Source: Ignavibacteriota bacterium
GTDB taxonomy: Bacteria > Bacteroidota > Ignavibacteria > UBA10030 > SZUA-254
Direction of reading: 5' to 3'
Assembly (NCBI GenBank): GCA_016191715.1
Contig: JACPVN010000242.1
Coordinates: 1 to 6,553, forward strand
Length of the DNA stretch: 6,553 nt
The translations under genes and the position numbers were made by a program. Below are positions 1-6,553 of this stretch, in pieces (the first letter of the stretch is position 1; each line of letters starts with the position of its first letter). The notes beneath the pieces are model-generated. The model made no database searches, had not been told where the DNA came from, and saw nothing but the letters and a program-made list of their open reading frames with translations.

Positions 1-2502
1 AACAATATACTTTGGATTACGACAAGGAACGGAATCAATAAACTTGACCTTCGTTCGGAAAAATTTACACTCATTCCAACTGCTCAAAAACCACAAGAAC
101 GGAACAACAATATCCCTCATGATTTTGTCGAAGAATTTCTTCGACAACAAGGTGAGAGTATTCGTACCGAAGGAGTTGACAACAGGGAACTCAAGGAACC
201 ACATATATTGGAGCCTAACGGTAATGTAGTATGGTTCGGTACGTTCAATGGTTTACTCCGTATCGAGAAAAACGAACCCGATTCAAATTCCCGACAACCA
301 AAGTTTACTGTTAGTCGGTTTCAACATCATCCGAGCGATCATTTTTCAATCAGTAACGATATTGTCATGTCTCTCTGTCAGGATAGATTCGGAGTCATCT
401 GGGCAGGGACGTTCACAGGCGGAGTGAATGTTTATCGAAAATGGAAGGAAAAATTTACTCCGTATCTCTATCAACCCAATCAAGAAGGAGGATTCAAAGA
501 CACCTATGTTCGTGCGATGACAGTTGGCAGAAACGGAACGGTCTGGATCGGTGGAACATCCACAGGATTGTGGAAATACGAACGACAGTCCAATACCTTT
601 AAGAATTTTCTCCTCAGTAAAGATTCGAAACTATTGATGAGCAATAGTGTTCGTTCGATATTAGAAGATGATGATGGATTACTTTGGATTGGAACCGATC
701 AGGGATTATTTTTTTTCCGGCAGGAAACAGAACAACTTTTTCCCGCGTGGGAGAAGGAAATGCCTATTCCGACTTCGCTTCGCTCAAACGTCTGGCCCAT
801 CTATAAAGACGCGAGAATTTCATCGCTTTGGATTGGAGTTACTTCAAAGTTGATTGAATATCAGACAGACACAAAAATGTTTATTGAGCATTTGTCCAAT
901 CTTGGCGCCGAAAACATTTACTCGTTTACGAATGATTCATCCGGAAATTTATGGATGGGTTTTTACGACCATGGCTTGGTGATGTTTGATACAAGAACGA
1001 AGCAAATTGTCAGCCGATATTTACATCGTGAAGACGATAGTACATCTTTGAGTAATAATCGCATCTGGTCGCTTCACACCGATACTCGCGGAACAATTTG
1101 GATCGGAACGGACGGCGGCGGACTTGACCGGTTGAATGATGACGGAAAAACGTTCACACATTTTACAATGAATGATGGACTTCCTTCCAATATTATCTTC
1201 GGAATCCTCGAAGATGCACACCATACACTTTGGCTCAGTACCGGAAATGGTATTTCAAAGTTTTCGCCAGAGACTCATTCGTTCAGAAATTATACCGTTG
1301 CAGACGGATTGATGAGCAAAGAATTCAACGGACATTCATCGGCGATGAGTTCGGAGGGCGAAATGTTTTTTGGCGGCGTGAACGGATTTACTTCCTTCTT
1401 TCCCGACAATGTGAAGGATGATCCTACTCAGCCGCAAATCGTGCTTACCGGATTTAAGAAGTTTGATTCGATTGTTACGTTTTCACAATCACTGACACAC
1501 ATCAAGCAAATCGAACTTGAATATGAAGAGAATGTTTTTACATTTGAATTTGCCGCGATTCATTTCACCGACCCGCCGCGAAATCAGCATGCATATATGC
1601 TGGAAGGGTTTGACCATGATTGGATTTACTGTGGTTCGAGAAAAAATGCAACATACACAAACCTTAATCCGGGAATATATCGTTTCAAAGTGAAAGGTTC
1701 TAATTGTGACGGTGTCTGGAATGAAGAAGGAATATCCATTACTCTTGTCATTCATCCGCCATTTTGGTTGACCTGGTGGTTTCTTTCTCTCAGCGGTACG
1801 GTTATTATTGGTTTAATTGTCGGGACGGCGCGATATGTTTCCGTTAGAAAAATCAAGAGGAAATTAGAACTGCTCGAACAGCAACACGCGTTGGAAAAAG
1901 AACGTCTTCGTATTTCAAAAGATATGCATGATGATTTGGGTTCGAGGATTACGGAGATTGCGCTTGTTACCCAGCTTGCAAAGAAAGAAGCGGAAGATAA
2001 CAAAGCAATGAAAGGACATCTTCAAAACATCTCTGTGTCTGCGGAAGAAATCATCACTTCGTTTGATGAGATTGTCTGGGCAGTGAATCCTGAAAATGAT
2101 ACGCTGAATAATCTTGCAGATTATCTGAGTCAATACACGATTGATTTTTTACAGAAAGCAAACATCAAAGCGCGGCTCGATATTCCGATGGATATTCCGG
2201 AAGTCCAACTTTCTACGGAGGTACGGCATAATGTGTTCATGGTGGTGAAGGAATCGCTCAATAATATAGTGAAGTATTCAGGCGCGTCTGAAGTGAAGGT
2301 TCGGTTTGTAGCGGAAGAATCGTTCATTCATTGTTCGATTGAAGACAACGGGAAAGGATTCGACAGTCAAGAAATTGGTTCGTTCAGTTACGGCTTGAAG
2401 AACATGCGAAAACGAATCGAAGAACTTGGCGGAACATTTGATATGGATTCCGAAAAAGGAAAAGGAACACGCTTACAGTTCGATGTTACGTTGAAACACT
2501 AA
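1..2502 (+). CDS. Sensor histidine kinase with Reg_prop beta-propeller and Y_Y_Y ectodomain (5' partial)
   Basis: The frame is open from base 1 and ends at TAA 2500-2502, giving 833 residues in the window; the real start is upstream. In window residue numbers, at least ten propeller repeats with W-[IFAML]-G-T-like cores occupy about 3-465 (for example LWIT at nt 10, IWAGT near 400, LWIGT near 682, IWIGT near 1096). A Y_Y_Y domain follows at about 504-590, one membrane segment at about 592-613, then a charged, coiled-coil-like linker. The HisKA_3 box has phospho-acceptor H643 in DMHDDLGS. The HATPase shows the N-box (E751, N755), G1 DNGKGFD (782-788), GLKNM (798-802) and GKGT (820-823), so all catalytic motifs are present. 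Family knowledge: such proteins sense ligands in the periplasm and phosphorylate a regulator; full-length members usually carry about 14 repeats, so a few repeats and the signal peptide are probably missing here. Unlike Bacteroides hybrid systems, no receiver or AraC domain is fused; the regulator is the next gene. Confidence 0.95.
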   Translation, partial: NNILWITTRNGINKLDLRSEKFTLIPTAQKPQERNNNIPHDFVEEFLRQQGESIRTEGVDNRELKEPHILEPNGNVVWFGTFNGLLRIEKNEPDSNSRQPKFTVSRFQHHPSDHFSISNDIVMSLCQDRFGVIWAGTFTGGVNVYRKWKEKFTPYLYQPNQEGGFKDTYVRAMTVGRNGTVWIGGTSTGLWKYERQSNTFKNFLLSKDSKLLMSNSVRSILEDDDGLLWIGTDQGLFFFRQETEQLFPAWEKEMPIPTSLRSNVWPIYKDARISSLWIGVTSKLIEYQTDTKMFIEHLSNLGAENIYSFTNDSSGNLWMGFYDHGLVMFDTRTKQIVSRYLHREDDSTSLSNNRIWSLHTDTRGTIWIGTDGGGLDRLNDDGKTFTHFTMNDGLPSNIIFGILEDAHHTLWLSTGNGISKFSPETHSFRNYTVADGLMSKEFNGHSSAMSSEGEMFFGGVNGFTSFFPDNVKDDPTQPQIVLTGFKKFDSIVTFSQSLTHIKQIELEYEENVFTFEFAAIHFTDPPRNQHAYMLEGFDHDWIYCGSRKNATYTNLNPGIYRFKVKGSNCDGVWNEEGISITLVIHPPFWLTWWFLSLSGTVIIGLIVGTARYVSVRKIKRKLELLEQQHALEKERLRISKDMHDDLGSRITEIALVTQLAKKEAEDNKAMKGHLQNISVSAEEIITSFDEIVWAVNPENDTLNNLADYLSQYTIDFLQKANIKARLDIPMDIPEVQLSTEVRHNVFMVVKESLNNIVKYSGASEVKVRFVAEESFIHCSIEDNGKGFDSQEIGSFSYGLKNMRKRIEELGGTFDMDSEKGKGTRLQFDVTLKH

Positions 2503-2510
2503 AATCAAAA

Positions 2511-2530
2511 TTCACCACTTTTGGCTATTG
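2511..2530 (+). repeat. 20-nt intergenic element, copy 1 (candidate operator)
   Basis: TTCACCACTTTTGGCTATTG lies 8 nt after the kinase stop and 55 nt before the regulator ATG. It matches 3367-3386 at 17 of 20 positions. The three differences are adjacent (2518-2520) and fall in the spacer of a CCA-N4-TGG dyad (2515-2524). Conserved half-sites around a variable spacer suggest a protein-binding site, but this is inferred from only two copies. Confidence 0.4.
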
Positions 2531-2531
2531 T

Positions 2532-2562
2532 TTCACATCACTTGAAAATCGTACCTTACAAT
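2532..2562 (+). promoter_or_regulatory. Weak candidate promoter before the response regulator
   Basis: TTCACA (2532-2537) and TACAAT (2557-2562) resemble -35 and -10 boxes but are 19 nt apart, longer than ideal. Transcription would begin around 2569, leaving a leader of fewer than 20 nt. The regulator may simply be co-transcribed with the kinase, since no terminator is visible in the 83-nt gap. The Bacteroidetes TAnnTTTG box is not seen here. Confidence 0.2.
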
Positions 2563-2595
2563 ATGAACAATCCGAAATCAAAAAAATGTCTTTAA
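2563..2595 (+). other. Possible 10-codon upstream ORF overlapping the regulator start
   Basis: An ATG at 2563 opens a ten-codon frame (MNNPKSKKCL, stop TAA 2593-2595) that overlaps the first 10 nt of the regulator gene in another frame. It contains seven A residues (2580-2586) phased as TC-A-AAA-AAA, a heptamer of the -1 slippery type. A -1 slip there would enter the regulator frame at its own ATG. No Shine-Dalgarno sequence precedes it. It may be chance in an A-rich leader. Confidence 0.15.
2568..2579 (-). repeat. Inverted copy of the 12-mer found in the T9SS domain
   Basis: CAATCCGAAATC is the exact reverse complement of GATTTCGGATTG at 6417-6428. It sits just before the regulator start. 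It could be a fragment of a dispersed short repeat family or a chance 12-mer. Confidence 0.3.
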
Positions 2596-3212
2596 GAGTA
2601 TCCATTGTTGAAGATGACGAGCGTATCCGCGAAAGCTTAATCGTGTTGATAGACGGTGCGGAAGGTTTCCGTTGTGTCAGCGCGTATGATAGCGCGGAAG
2701 ATGCACTGAGCGATTTGAAACTGAAAGACCCGGATGTTGTTCTCATGGATATCAATCTTCCGAACATGAACGGGATTGAATGTGTCCGCAAATTGAAAAC
2801 ATCGCTCCCGAAAACGAACATCATCATGCTTACGGTGTTTGAAGATAACAACAAAATATTCTCTGCGCTCGAAGCCGGGGCAAGCGGTTATCTGCTGAAA
2901 CGAACTTCTCCTGACCAACTCTTGAACGCAATCAAAGAAGTGCAAAACGGGGGTTCACCGATGTCGAGCCAGATTGCACGGAAAGTTGTACAATCGTTCC
3001 ATAAACCTGTCGAGCAAAACAGGGAGATAATTCTGCTCTCCGAACGGGAAAAGGAAGTTATGAATTTACTTGTGGAAGGATTTCTTTATAAAGAAATTGC
3101 CGAGAAACTTTTTATCAGTGTAGATACAGTTCACAGTCATATCAGAAGGATTTACGAGAAACTTCAGGTGCGCTCACGCACGCAGGCGGTAGTGAAGTTT
3201 TTGAAGAAGTAA
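2586..3212 (+). CDS. NarL/LuxR-family DNA-binding response regulator
   Basis: A complete 208-residue protein of the usual length for this family. The N-terminal receiver (about 1-120) has the acidic pocket E9-D10-D11, phospho-acceptor D55 in VVLMDINLP, T83 in MLT and K105 in YLLKR. The C-terminal LuxR-type helix-turn-helix spans about 151-202, with the family signature LSEREKEV, then KEIAEKLFIS and TVHSHIRRIYEKL. Family knowledge: phosphorylation at the aspartate promotes dimerisation and binding to promoter dyads. It follows the kinase gene by 83 nt on the same strand, and HisKA_3 kinases typically pair with this class, so it is almost certainly the cognate partner. ATG 2586 is chosen because it gives a normal receiver start (MSLRVSIVEDD); the upstream sequence is A-rich without a clear Shine-Dalgarno. 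Its targets are unknown; the 20-nt element at 2511 and 3367 is a candidate site. Confidence 0.96.
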   Translation: MSLRVSIVEDDERIRESLIVLIDGAEGFRCVSAYDSAEDALSDLKLKDPDVVLMDINLPNMNGIECVRKLKTSLPKTNIIMLTVFEDNNKIFSALEAGASGYLLKRTSPDQLLNAIKEVQNGGSPMSSQIARKVVQSFHKPVEQNREIILLSEREKEVMNLLVEGFLYKEIAEKLFISVDTVHSHIRRIYEKLQVRSRTQAVVKFLKK

Positions 3213-3220
3213 TTGAAAGA

Positions 3221-3299
3221 ACTTGCCACGCACTTGTTCCTCTAAAAGTAGAAGGAAGGTTTAGAGAGTTTAAGTATCAAAGAAAAGTGCGTTGCAAGT
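3221..3299 (+). other. Long imperfect inverted repeat, candidate structured RNA
   Basis: ACTTGCCACGCACTT (3221-3235) pairs with AAGTGCGTTGCAAGT (3285-3299): 14 of 15 positions are Watson-Crick, with one C/T mismatch (3227/3293). Inside it, CTCTAAA (3240-3246) pairs with TTTAGAG (3260-3266), giving a two-part stem of about 79 nt. It begins 8 nt after the regulator stop and ends 8 nt before the terminator hairpin. Possible roles are a structured 3' end of the regulator mRNA, a processed small RNA using the terminator, or a small MITE-like relic. No T-tract follows it, so it is not itself an intrinsic terminator. I do not recognise it as a known RNA family. Confidence 0.5.
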
Positions 3300-3307
3300 A
3301 ATACTAC

Positions 3308-3350
3308 AAGCCCGCTCACCCGAAATGGTGAACGGGTTTCTCTTTTTTCT
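3308..3350 (+). terminator. Rho-independent terminator after the two-component genes
   Basis: CCCGCTCACC (3311-3320) pairs with GGTGAACGGG (3327-3336) around a six-base loop, with a single C/A mismatch in the stem. Flanking AAG and TTT can extend the stem. It is followed by a T-rich tract (TTTCTCTTTTTTCT, 3337-3350). This should end transcription from the kinase/regulator operon and separates it from the secreted-protein gene. Confidence 0.9.
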
Positions 3351-3366
3351 CTCTTTCCTTTCATCT

Positions 3367-3386
3367 TTCACCATAATTGGCTATTG
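3367..3386 (+). repeat. 20-nt intergenic element, copy 2 (candidate operator)
   Basis: TTCACCATAATTGGCTATTG matches 2511-2530 at 17 of 20 positions, with the same CCA-N4-TGG dyad (3371-3380). It lies 77 nt before the ATG of the secreted protein and overlaps the proposed -35 box by 3 nt, a position suited to a regulator acting on that promoter. Confidence 0.4.
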
Positions 3387-3412
3387 AACCTCTTCTCCAT
3401 TGCAGGTATATT
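3384..3412 (+). promoter_or_regulatory. Candidate sigma70-like promoter for the secreted-protein gene
   Basis: TTGAAC (3384-3389) and TATATT (3407-3412) are separated by 17 nt, the ideal spacing. The -10 box matches TATAAT at five of six bases and the -35 box matches TTGACA at four of six. It sits just downstream of a strong terminator and would give an AT-rich leader of about 45 nt. Supported by sequence and position only. Confidence 0.4.
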
Positions 3413-3463
3413 ACACTGTAATTTATTCAATATTCAGAATCAATATCAAAAAGCGAGAATGTT

Positions 3464-6400
3464 ATGTTCTTTCATCTTCTGTCACACAACTTACAATACA
3501 ACCTGATACGCTTCATCTGTTTTTCAGGATTATTGTTCCTCTTTATTTCTGCATCTGAACGAACAGATGCTCAGGTAAAAATCACGACAACAAATAAACC
3601 TCGTCCACTCATTCAAAAAGAAACAGGTCCGGATTGTAACGATATGTTCTTCGTTCAAAAAGGAATTCTGAAAGAGTGGAGTGGCAGTTCGAAACGGGAG
3701 AAGAATGAAGATGAACTGAAACGACCACAGCGCAAGTCAATAAACAGAGTGTACGGAATTTCAAAACCAAATTCAGCGCCATTGCAACGGGGTGATGTTC
3801 TTGTCGGGATTGACAGTGCACGCATCCGTCACTACGATTCTCTCGGCACATATCTTGGTGATTTGCAAATGCCGTTCGATTCAACATTCAGTCATAATAA
3901 GATTACCGGAATGATGACAGATTGGGACGGGAATTTATACGCAACTCTCTTTCAAGATAGCAGAATCGGTAAGTTTGACGCTTCGGGAACGTATCTCGGA
4001 TATTTTGATGGAGTGCAAGACAGTCACCCGGAATCAATAACAAAAAATCTGGCAGGCGATATTTATGTCGGCATAGCAGACTATTCTCCGTTCGTTGCTG
4101 TTTTTTATTCATACGATGAACATGGGACACTCTTAAATACACATGGTACCTATGGCGAATGGCGCGGCACGGATTGGATCGAACTTTCAAGAAATCAAAA
4201 ATCACTATACTACACTTCGGAAGGCAGATATATCCTCAACTATAATCTCCTCAATGTTACATTAGACGCTTTTGCTGTTCTCCCCGGTGGTATTTACACA
4301 TCTTCATTTGCATTACGGGAACTCCCGAATGGTGAAGTCCTTGTTGTATCGGATACTCTTCGACCCGATACTACCTTTCATGGTTTTGTGTATCGTCTGG
4401 ATGCAAATGGAAATATCGTTCAGACATACAGTCGTTCCGGCTCAGCATACTTTTTCGGAATGACTATCGGACTGGATGGAAATACCTTCTGGGTGAGTGA
4501 TTATGAAAGTGGGCTGGTGTACAACTACGATATTGTTTCCGGAGCTATTCTCAATACGATTGATGTCGGTGCCGATGGGTATTACGGCTCAACCGGAGGT
4601 ATTTTTGTTTATGGTGAACAAGGAAACTATTCAACGGCACGAATCGGCGGAATGAAATTTTTAGACTTGAATCAAAACGGATTCCATGATAAGAACGAAC
4701 CGGCGCGTATCGGCTATCCGGTTCTGCTTGAAATGCCTGATGGCAGTGAGATCGTTGCTACAACGGATTCGTTAGGAATTTATCAGTTTGAAAATCTTCT
4801 TCCCGGAAATTACATCGTGAGAGATTCTCTTCCCACCGGATGGTGGTCAACAAATCCCGGGTCGGATCAATATGCGGTAACGATCACCAACAACGAGACG
4901 GTTGGGAAGAAAAATTTCGGAGAGTATGCAGTGAACACATTGGGCGGCGTTATGTATAAAGATCAGAATGCAAACGGGCTGAGAGACCCGGATGAGGTTC
5001 CGTTACCAAATGAGCGAGTGTATTTATATGCAGATATCGGCCAGTTTCACCCGATAAGAATTGATACATTTCTGAGAACCGATAGTCTCGGGTATTTTGT
5101 TTTTCAGGGTCCGCCCGGTTTGTATAGTATTTATTCAGACGGTCCTTATAATTGGTCACAAACACAACCACCCGATTTTGAGGCGTATGAAGTTTTAGCT
5201 GAAACGGTGAGTATGACGCTGACCAATCTTGATTTTGGTTTGGCTCCGCCGGAATACCAAAATTACTATTTCACATTTAATCCGGAGAGTCTTGCTCTCT
5301 CGAAAGATAATCGTGGCAAAATTGGTTTTGCGGTGAAGAAGAAACCGGACAAGGTAAAGTTCAAAGTGCGGATGTACAACGATCAGGACAGCATCAATGG
5401 AATGTATATTGAGTTCATCAATGAAATGAATGAAAACAAAACACCGACAGTGAATCTCCATGGTAAAACAACTACCGGATTCCGGTATTCAATTCTTGAT
5501 TCGAAAAGGAAAAAGTGGTACTTCTATTTCGGAACTGCAAGATTATACCCCGGAGATTCAGTCACCATCAACGGAATCGGGAATAAAGGTTCGCTGATGA
5601 AAGTCCCGACATTTTTCTGGACGAAAGACAGCATGAAGGTTGGTCTGAACCGAAAGAATGCGACGTATATTGATAACGATTTATTATTGCCGAGGCCGAA
5701 TCGTTTGAATATTGTTGACGAACTCTTTACGCAAGGAGGATTTGATTCGACCTCAGGATTCATCGTCGGTATTCCAAGAAAAGACAGCGCGAAGAGATAC
5801 GGATGGGTTCACATGAAACGGATGGCAGATGTGCACAAATCGTTGTACGAGTTGAAACGGAGTGTGGTGAATTTGCATGACAGTGCGGGAAGAGGATTCG
5901 AGAAATTCTCGAACGGAAAACCGTTTGTCGGAAAACTCGGAACGCTTCCGCCGAGTAAGCAAGATAATTCACTATTTGCAAATCAGGTCGCTCTGAAAAT
6001 CAGTATCCTTGCTTCTGCAATGGAAAAAACTCAACTAGGTCTCGGTGAATTGATTTATGACGACAGGGGAACAAATCCTCTCAATGGAAAAATGGTGAAA
6101 GAAATTGCCGCCATGGTGGACTCAGCATTGACCGGAAAACCGGGGCGCGGGTTTGCGAGTGCGGCAACATTCAGAAATCTCGATACAACCATCAGACAAA
6201 TCGTAAATGCGTTTGAAGGAATTTTTGATTCGATAAGTTTCAGCACGAAGACGGTTATTTATGGAGATATACAATTGCTGTATCGTCCGTTTCTGAGAGT
6301 GAATCCGGACGTTGTTCCTGCGAAGATTATTCCTCGCTTGCCGGAAAATGAAGAACCAATGGGATTCGCGCTTCATCAGAACTATCCGAATCCGTTCAAC

Positions 6401-6553
6401 CCGACGACGAATTTCGGATTTCGGATTGCCAATTTCGGATTGGTGACGCTGAAGATTTACAATTTACTCGGGCAGGAAATTGCTACCCTGCTAAATCAAG
6501 AAGCGCTAGAAGAGGGAGAACATGAAGTGACTTTTGATGCAGGCGTACTTTCG
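3464..6553 (+). CDS. Large secreted propeller/SdrD_B-like protein with T9SS C-terminal sorting domain (3' partial)
   Basis: The frame is open from ATG 3464 to the window edge (1030 residues, no stop). It starts with a signal peptide: hydrophobic core about residues 15-30, likely cleaved after TDA36 before Q37. Residues about 105-390 contain repeated DxxGxxLG and DGNxY/DGNTFWVSD segments, suggesting an NHL/Vgb-like propeller. Two SdrD_B/Cna_B-like beta domains follow, each opening with a calcium-loop motif: DLNQNGFHDKNE (401-412) and DQNANGLRDPDE (500-511). Residues about 600-770 look beta-rich, and about 774-935 look helical; neither is assigned. The C-terminus (968-1030) is a T9SS type A sorting domain (NYPNPFNPTT, then VTLKIYNLLGQEIATLL), truncated by the window where roughly 25 residues would be expected. 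Family knowledge: this domain directs export across the outer membrane and surface attachment. A weak GCGAG lies 6 nt before the ATG; in-frame TAA 3419-3421 excludes a longer start. No catalytic motif is visible; an adhesive or structural role is possible. Confidence 0.93.
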   Translation, partial: MFFHLLSHNLQYNLIRFICFSGLLFLFISASERTDAQVKITTTNKPRPLIQKETGPDCNDMFFVQKGILKEWSGSSKREKNEDELKRPQRKSINRVYGISKPNSAPLQRGDVLVGIDSARIRHYDSLGTYLGDLQMPFDSTFSHNKITGMMTDWDGNLYATLFQDSRIGKFDASGTYLGYFDGVQDSHPESITKNLAGDIYVGIADYSPFVAVFYSYDEHGTLLNTHGTYGEWRGTDWIELSRNQKSLYYTSEGRYILNYNLLNVTLDAFAVLPGGIYTSSFALRELPNGEVLVVSDTLRPDTTFHGFVYRLDANGNIVQTYSRSGSAYFFGMTIGLDGNTFWVSDYESGLVYNYDIVSGAILNTIDVGADGYYGSTGGIFVYGEQGNYSTARIGGMKFLDLNQNGFHDKNEPARIGYPVLLEMPDGSEIVATTDSLGIYQFENLLPGNYIVRDSLPTGWWSTNPGSDQYAVTITNNETVGKKNFGEYAVNTLGGVMYKDQNANGLRDPDEVPLPNERVYLYADIGQFHPIRIDTFLRTDSLGYFVFQGPPGLYSIYSDGPYNWSQTQPPDFEAYEVLAETVSMTLTNLDFGLAPPEYQNYYFTFNPESLALSKDNRGKIGFAVKKKPDKVKFKVRMYNDQDSINGMYIEFINEMNENKTPTVNLHGKTTTGFRYSILDSKRKKWYFYFGTARLYPGDSVTINGIGNKGSLMKVPTFFWTKDSMKVGLNRKNATYIDNDLLLPRPNRLNIVDELFTQGGFDSTSGFIVGIPRKDSAKRYGWVHMKRMADVHKSLYELKRSVVNLHDSAGRGFEKFSNGKPFVGKLGTLPPSKQDNSLFANQVALKISILASAMEKTQLGLGELIYDDRGTNPLNGKMVKEIAAMVDSALTGKPGRGFASAATFRNLDTTIRQIVNAFEGIFDSISFSTKTVIYGDIQLLYRPFLRVNPDVVPAKIIPRLPENEEPMGFALHQNYPNPFNPTTNFGFRIANFGLVTLKIYNLLGQEIATLLNQEALEEGEHEVTFDAGVLS
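6410..6441 (+). repeat. Short direct repeats (AATTTCGGATT) inside the T9SS domain coding sequence
   Basis: AATTTCGGATT occurs at 6410-6420 and again at 6431-6441, with a third TCGGATT at 6421-6427. They encode NFGFRIANFGL, which aligns without gaps to the usual T-x-I-x-F-x-L-P-x-x-G stretch of this sorting domain. The DNA-level repeat therefore sits on a position where the protein tolerates it. An inverted 12-mer copy lies at 2568-2579. Confidence 0.5.

Noticed and set aside
208..210. TTG at 208 as the start codon of the kinase
   Set aside because: The frame is open back to base 1 and encodes another propeller repeat (LWITTRNGINKLD) upstream, so the gene continues beyond the window edge.
709..716. 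Run of eight T residues in the kinase as a phase-variation or frameshift site
   Set aside because: The frame reads through as FFF inside a normal propeller blade with intact sequence on both sides; nothing indicates slippage.
1587..1604. Inverted repeat CAGCAT-N6-ATGCTG in the kinase gene
   Set aside because: It is only 6-bp arms inside conserved Y_Y_Y coding sequence (QHAYMLEG), readily explained by codon choice.
3427..3446. Direct repeat TCAATAT with a 13-nt period and ATTCAGAAT palindrome in the leader of the secreted-protein gene
   Set aside because: Short and AT-only-like in an AT-rich leader; too likely by chance to call an operator.
3459..3506. ATG at 3459 as the start of the secreted protein
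   Set aside because: It is in another frame and meets a TGA after about 15 codons; ATG 3464 gives the open frame with a signal peptide.
4950..6376. Several minus-strand open frames across the secreted-protein gene
   Set aside because: They are shadows of the continuous + strand coding frame and show no domain features or start signals.

Overview
This is a 6.5 kb chromosomal window, most likely from the Bacteroidota/Chlorobi/Ignavibacteria branch. Three things point there. A large secreted protein ends in a type IX secretion (T9SS) sorting domain with the NYPNPFNPTT motif. A Reg_prop/Y_Y_Y sensor kinase is present. The translation starts are A-rich, with little Shine-Dalgarno signal. Base composition is moderate (low-to-mid 40s % GC by eye, not computed). 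I see no mobile element, CRISPR array, tRNA or rRNA.

Layout: all three genes are on the + strand. (1) Positions 1-2502 hold the 3' part of a membrane sensor histidine kinase, with at least ten beta-propeller repeats, a Y_Y_Y domain, one membrane segment, and HisKA_3 and HATPase domains. Its true start lies upstream of the window. (2) After an 83-nt gap, 2586-3212 encodes a complete NarL/LuxR-type response regulator, the obvious partner. (3) A 251-nt intergenic region carries a long imperfect stem-loop, a strong intrinsic terminator and a plausible promoter. (4) From 3464 to the window end is a secreted, probably surface-displayed protein: signal peptide, propeller-like domain, two SdrD_B-like calcium-loop domains, an unassigned C-terminal half and a T9SS sorting signal cut by the window edge.

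How they may work together: the kinase senses something in the periplasm and phosphorylates the regulator. The secreted protein is a separate transcription unit behind a terminator. A 20-nt element with 17/20 identity and a CCA-N4-TGG dyad lies upstream of both the regulator and the secreted-protein gene. This is the best hint in the window that the regulator may control itself and the secreted gene, but it is inference. The other unusual signals are the structured element just before the terminator and a TTTCGGATT-type repeat that lies inside the T9SS domain coding sequence and recurs inverted before the regulator gene.
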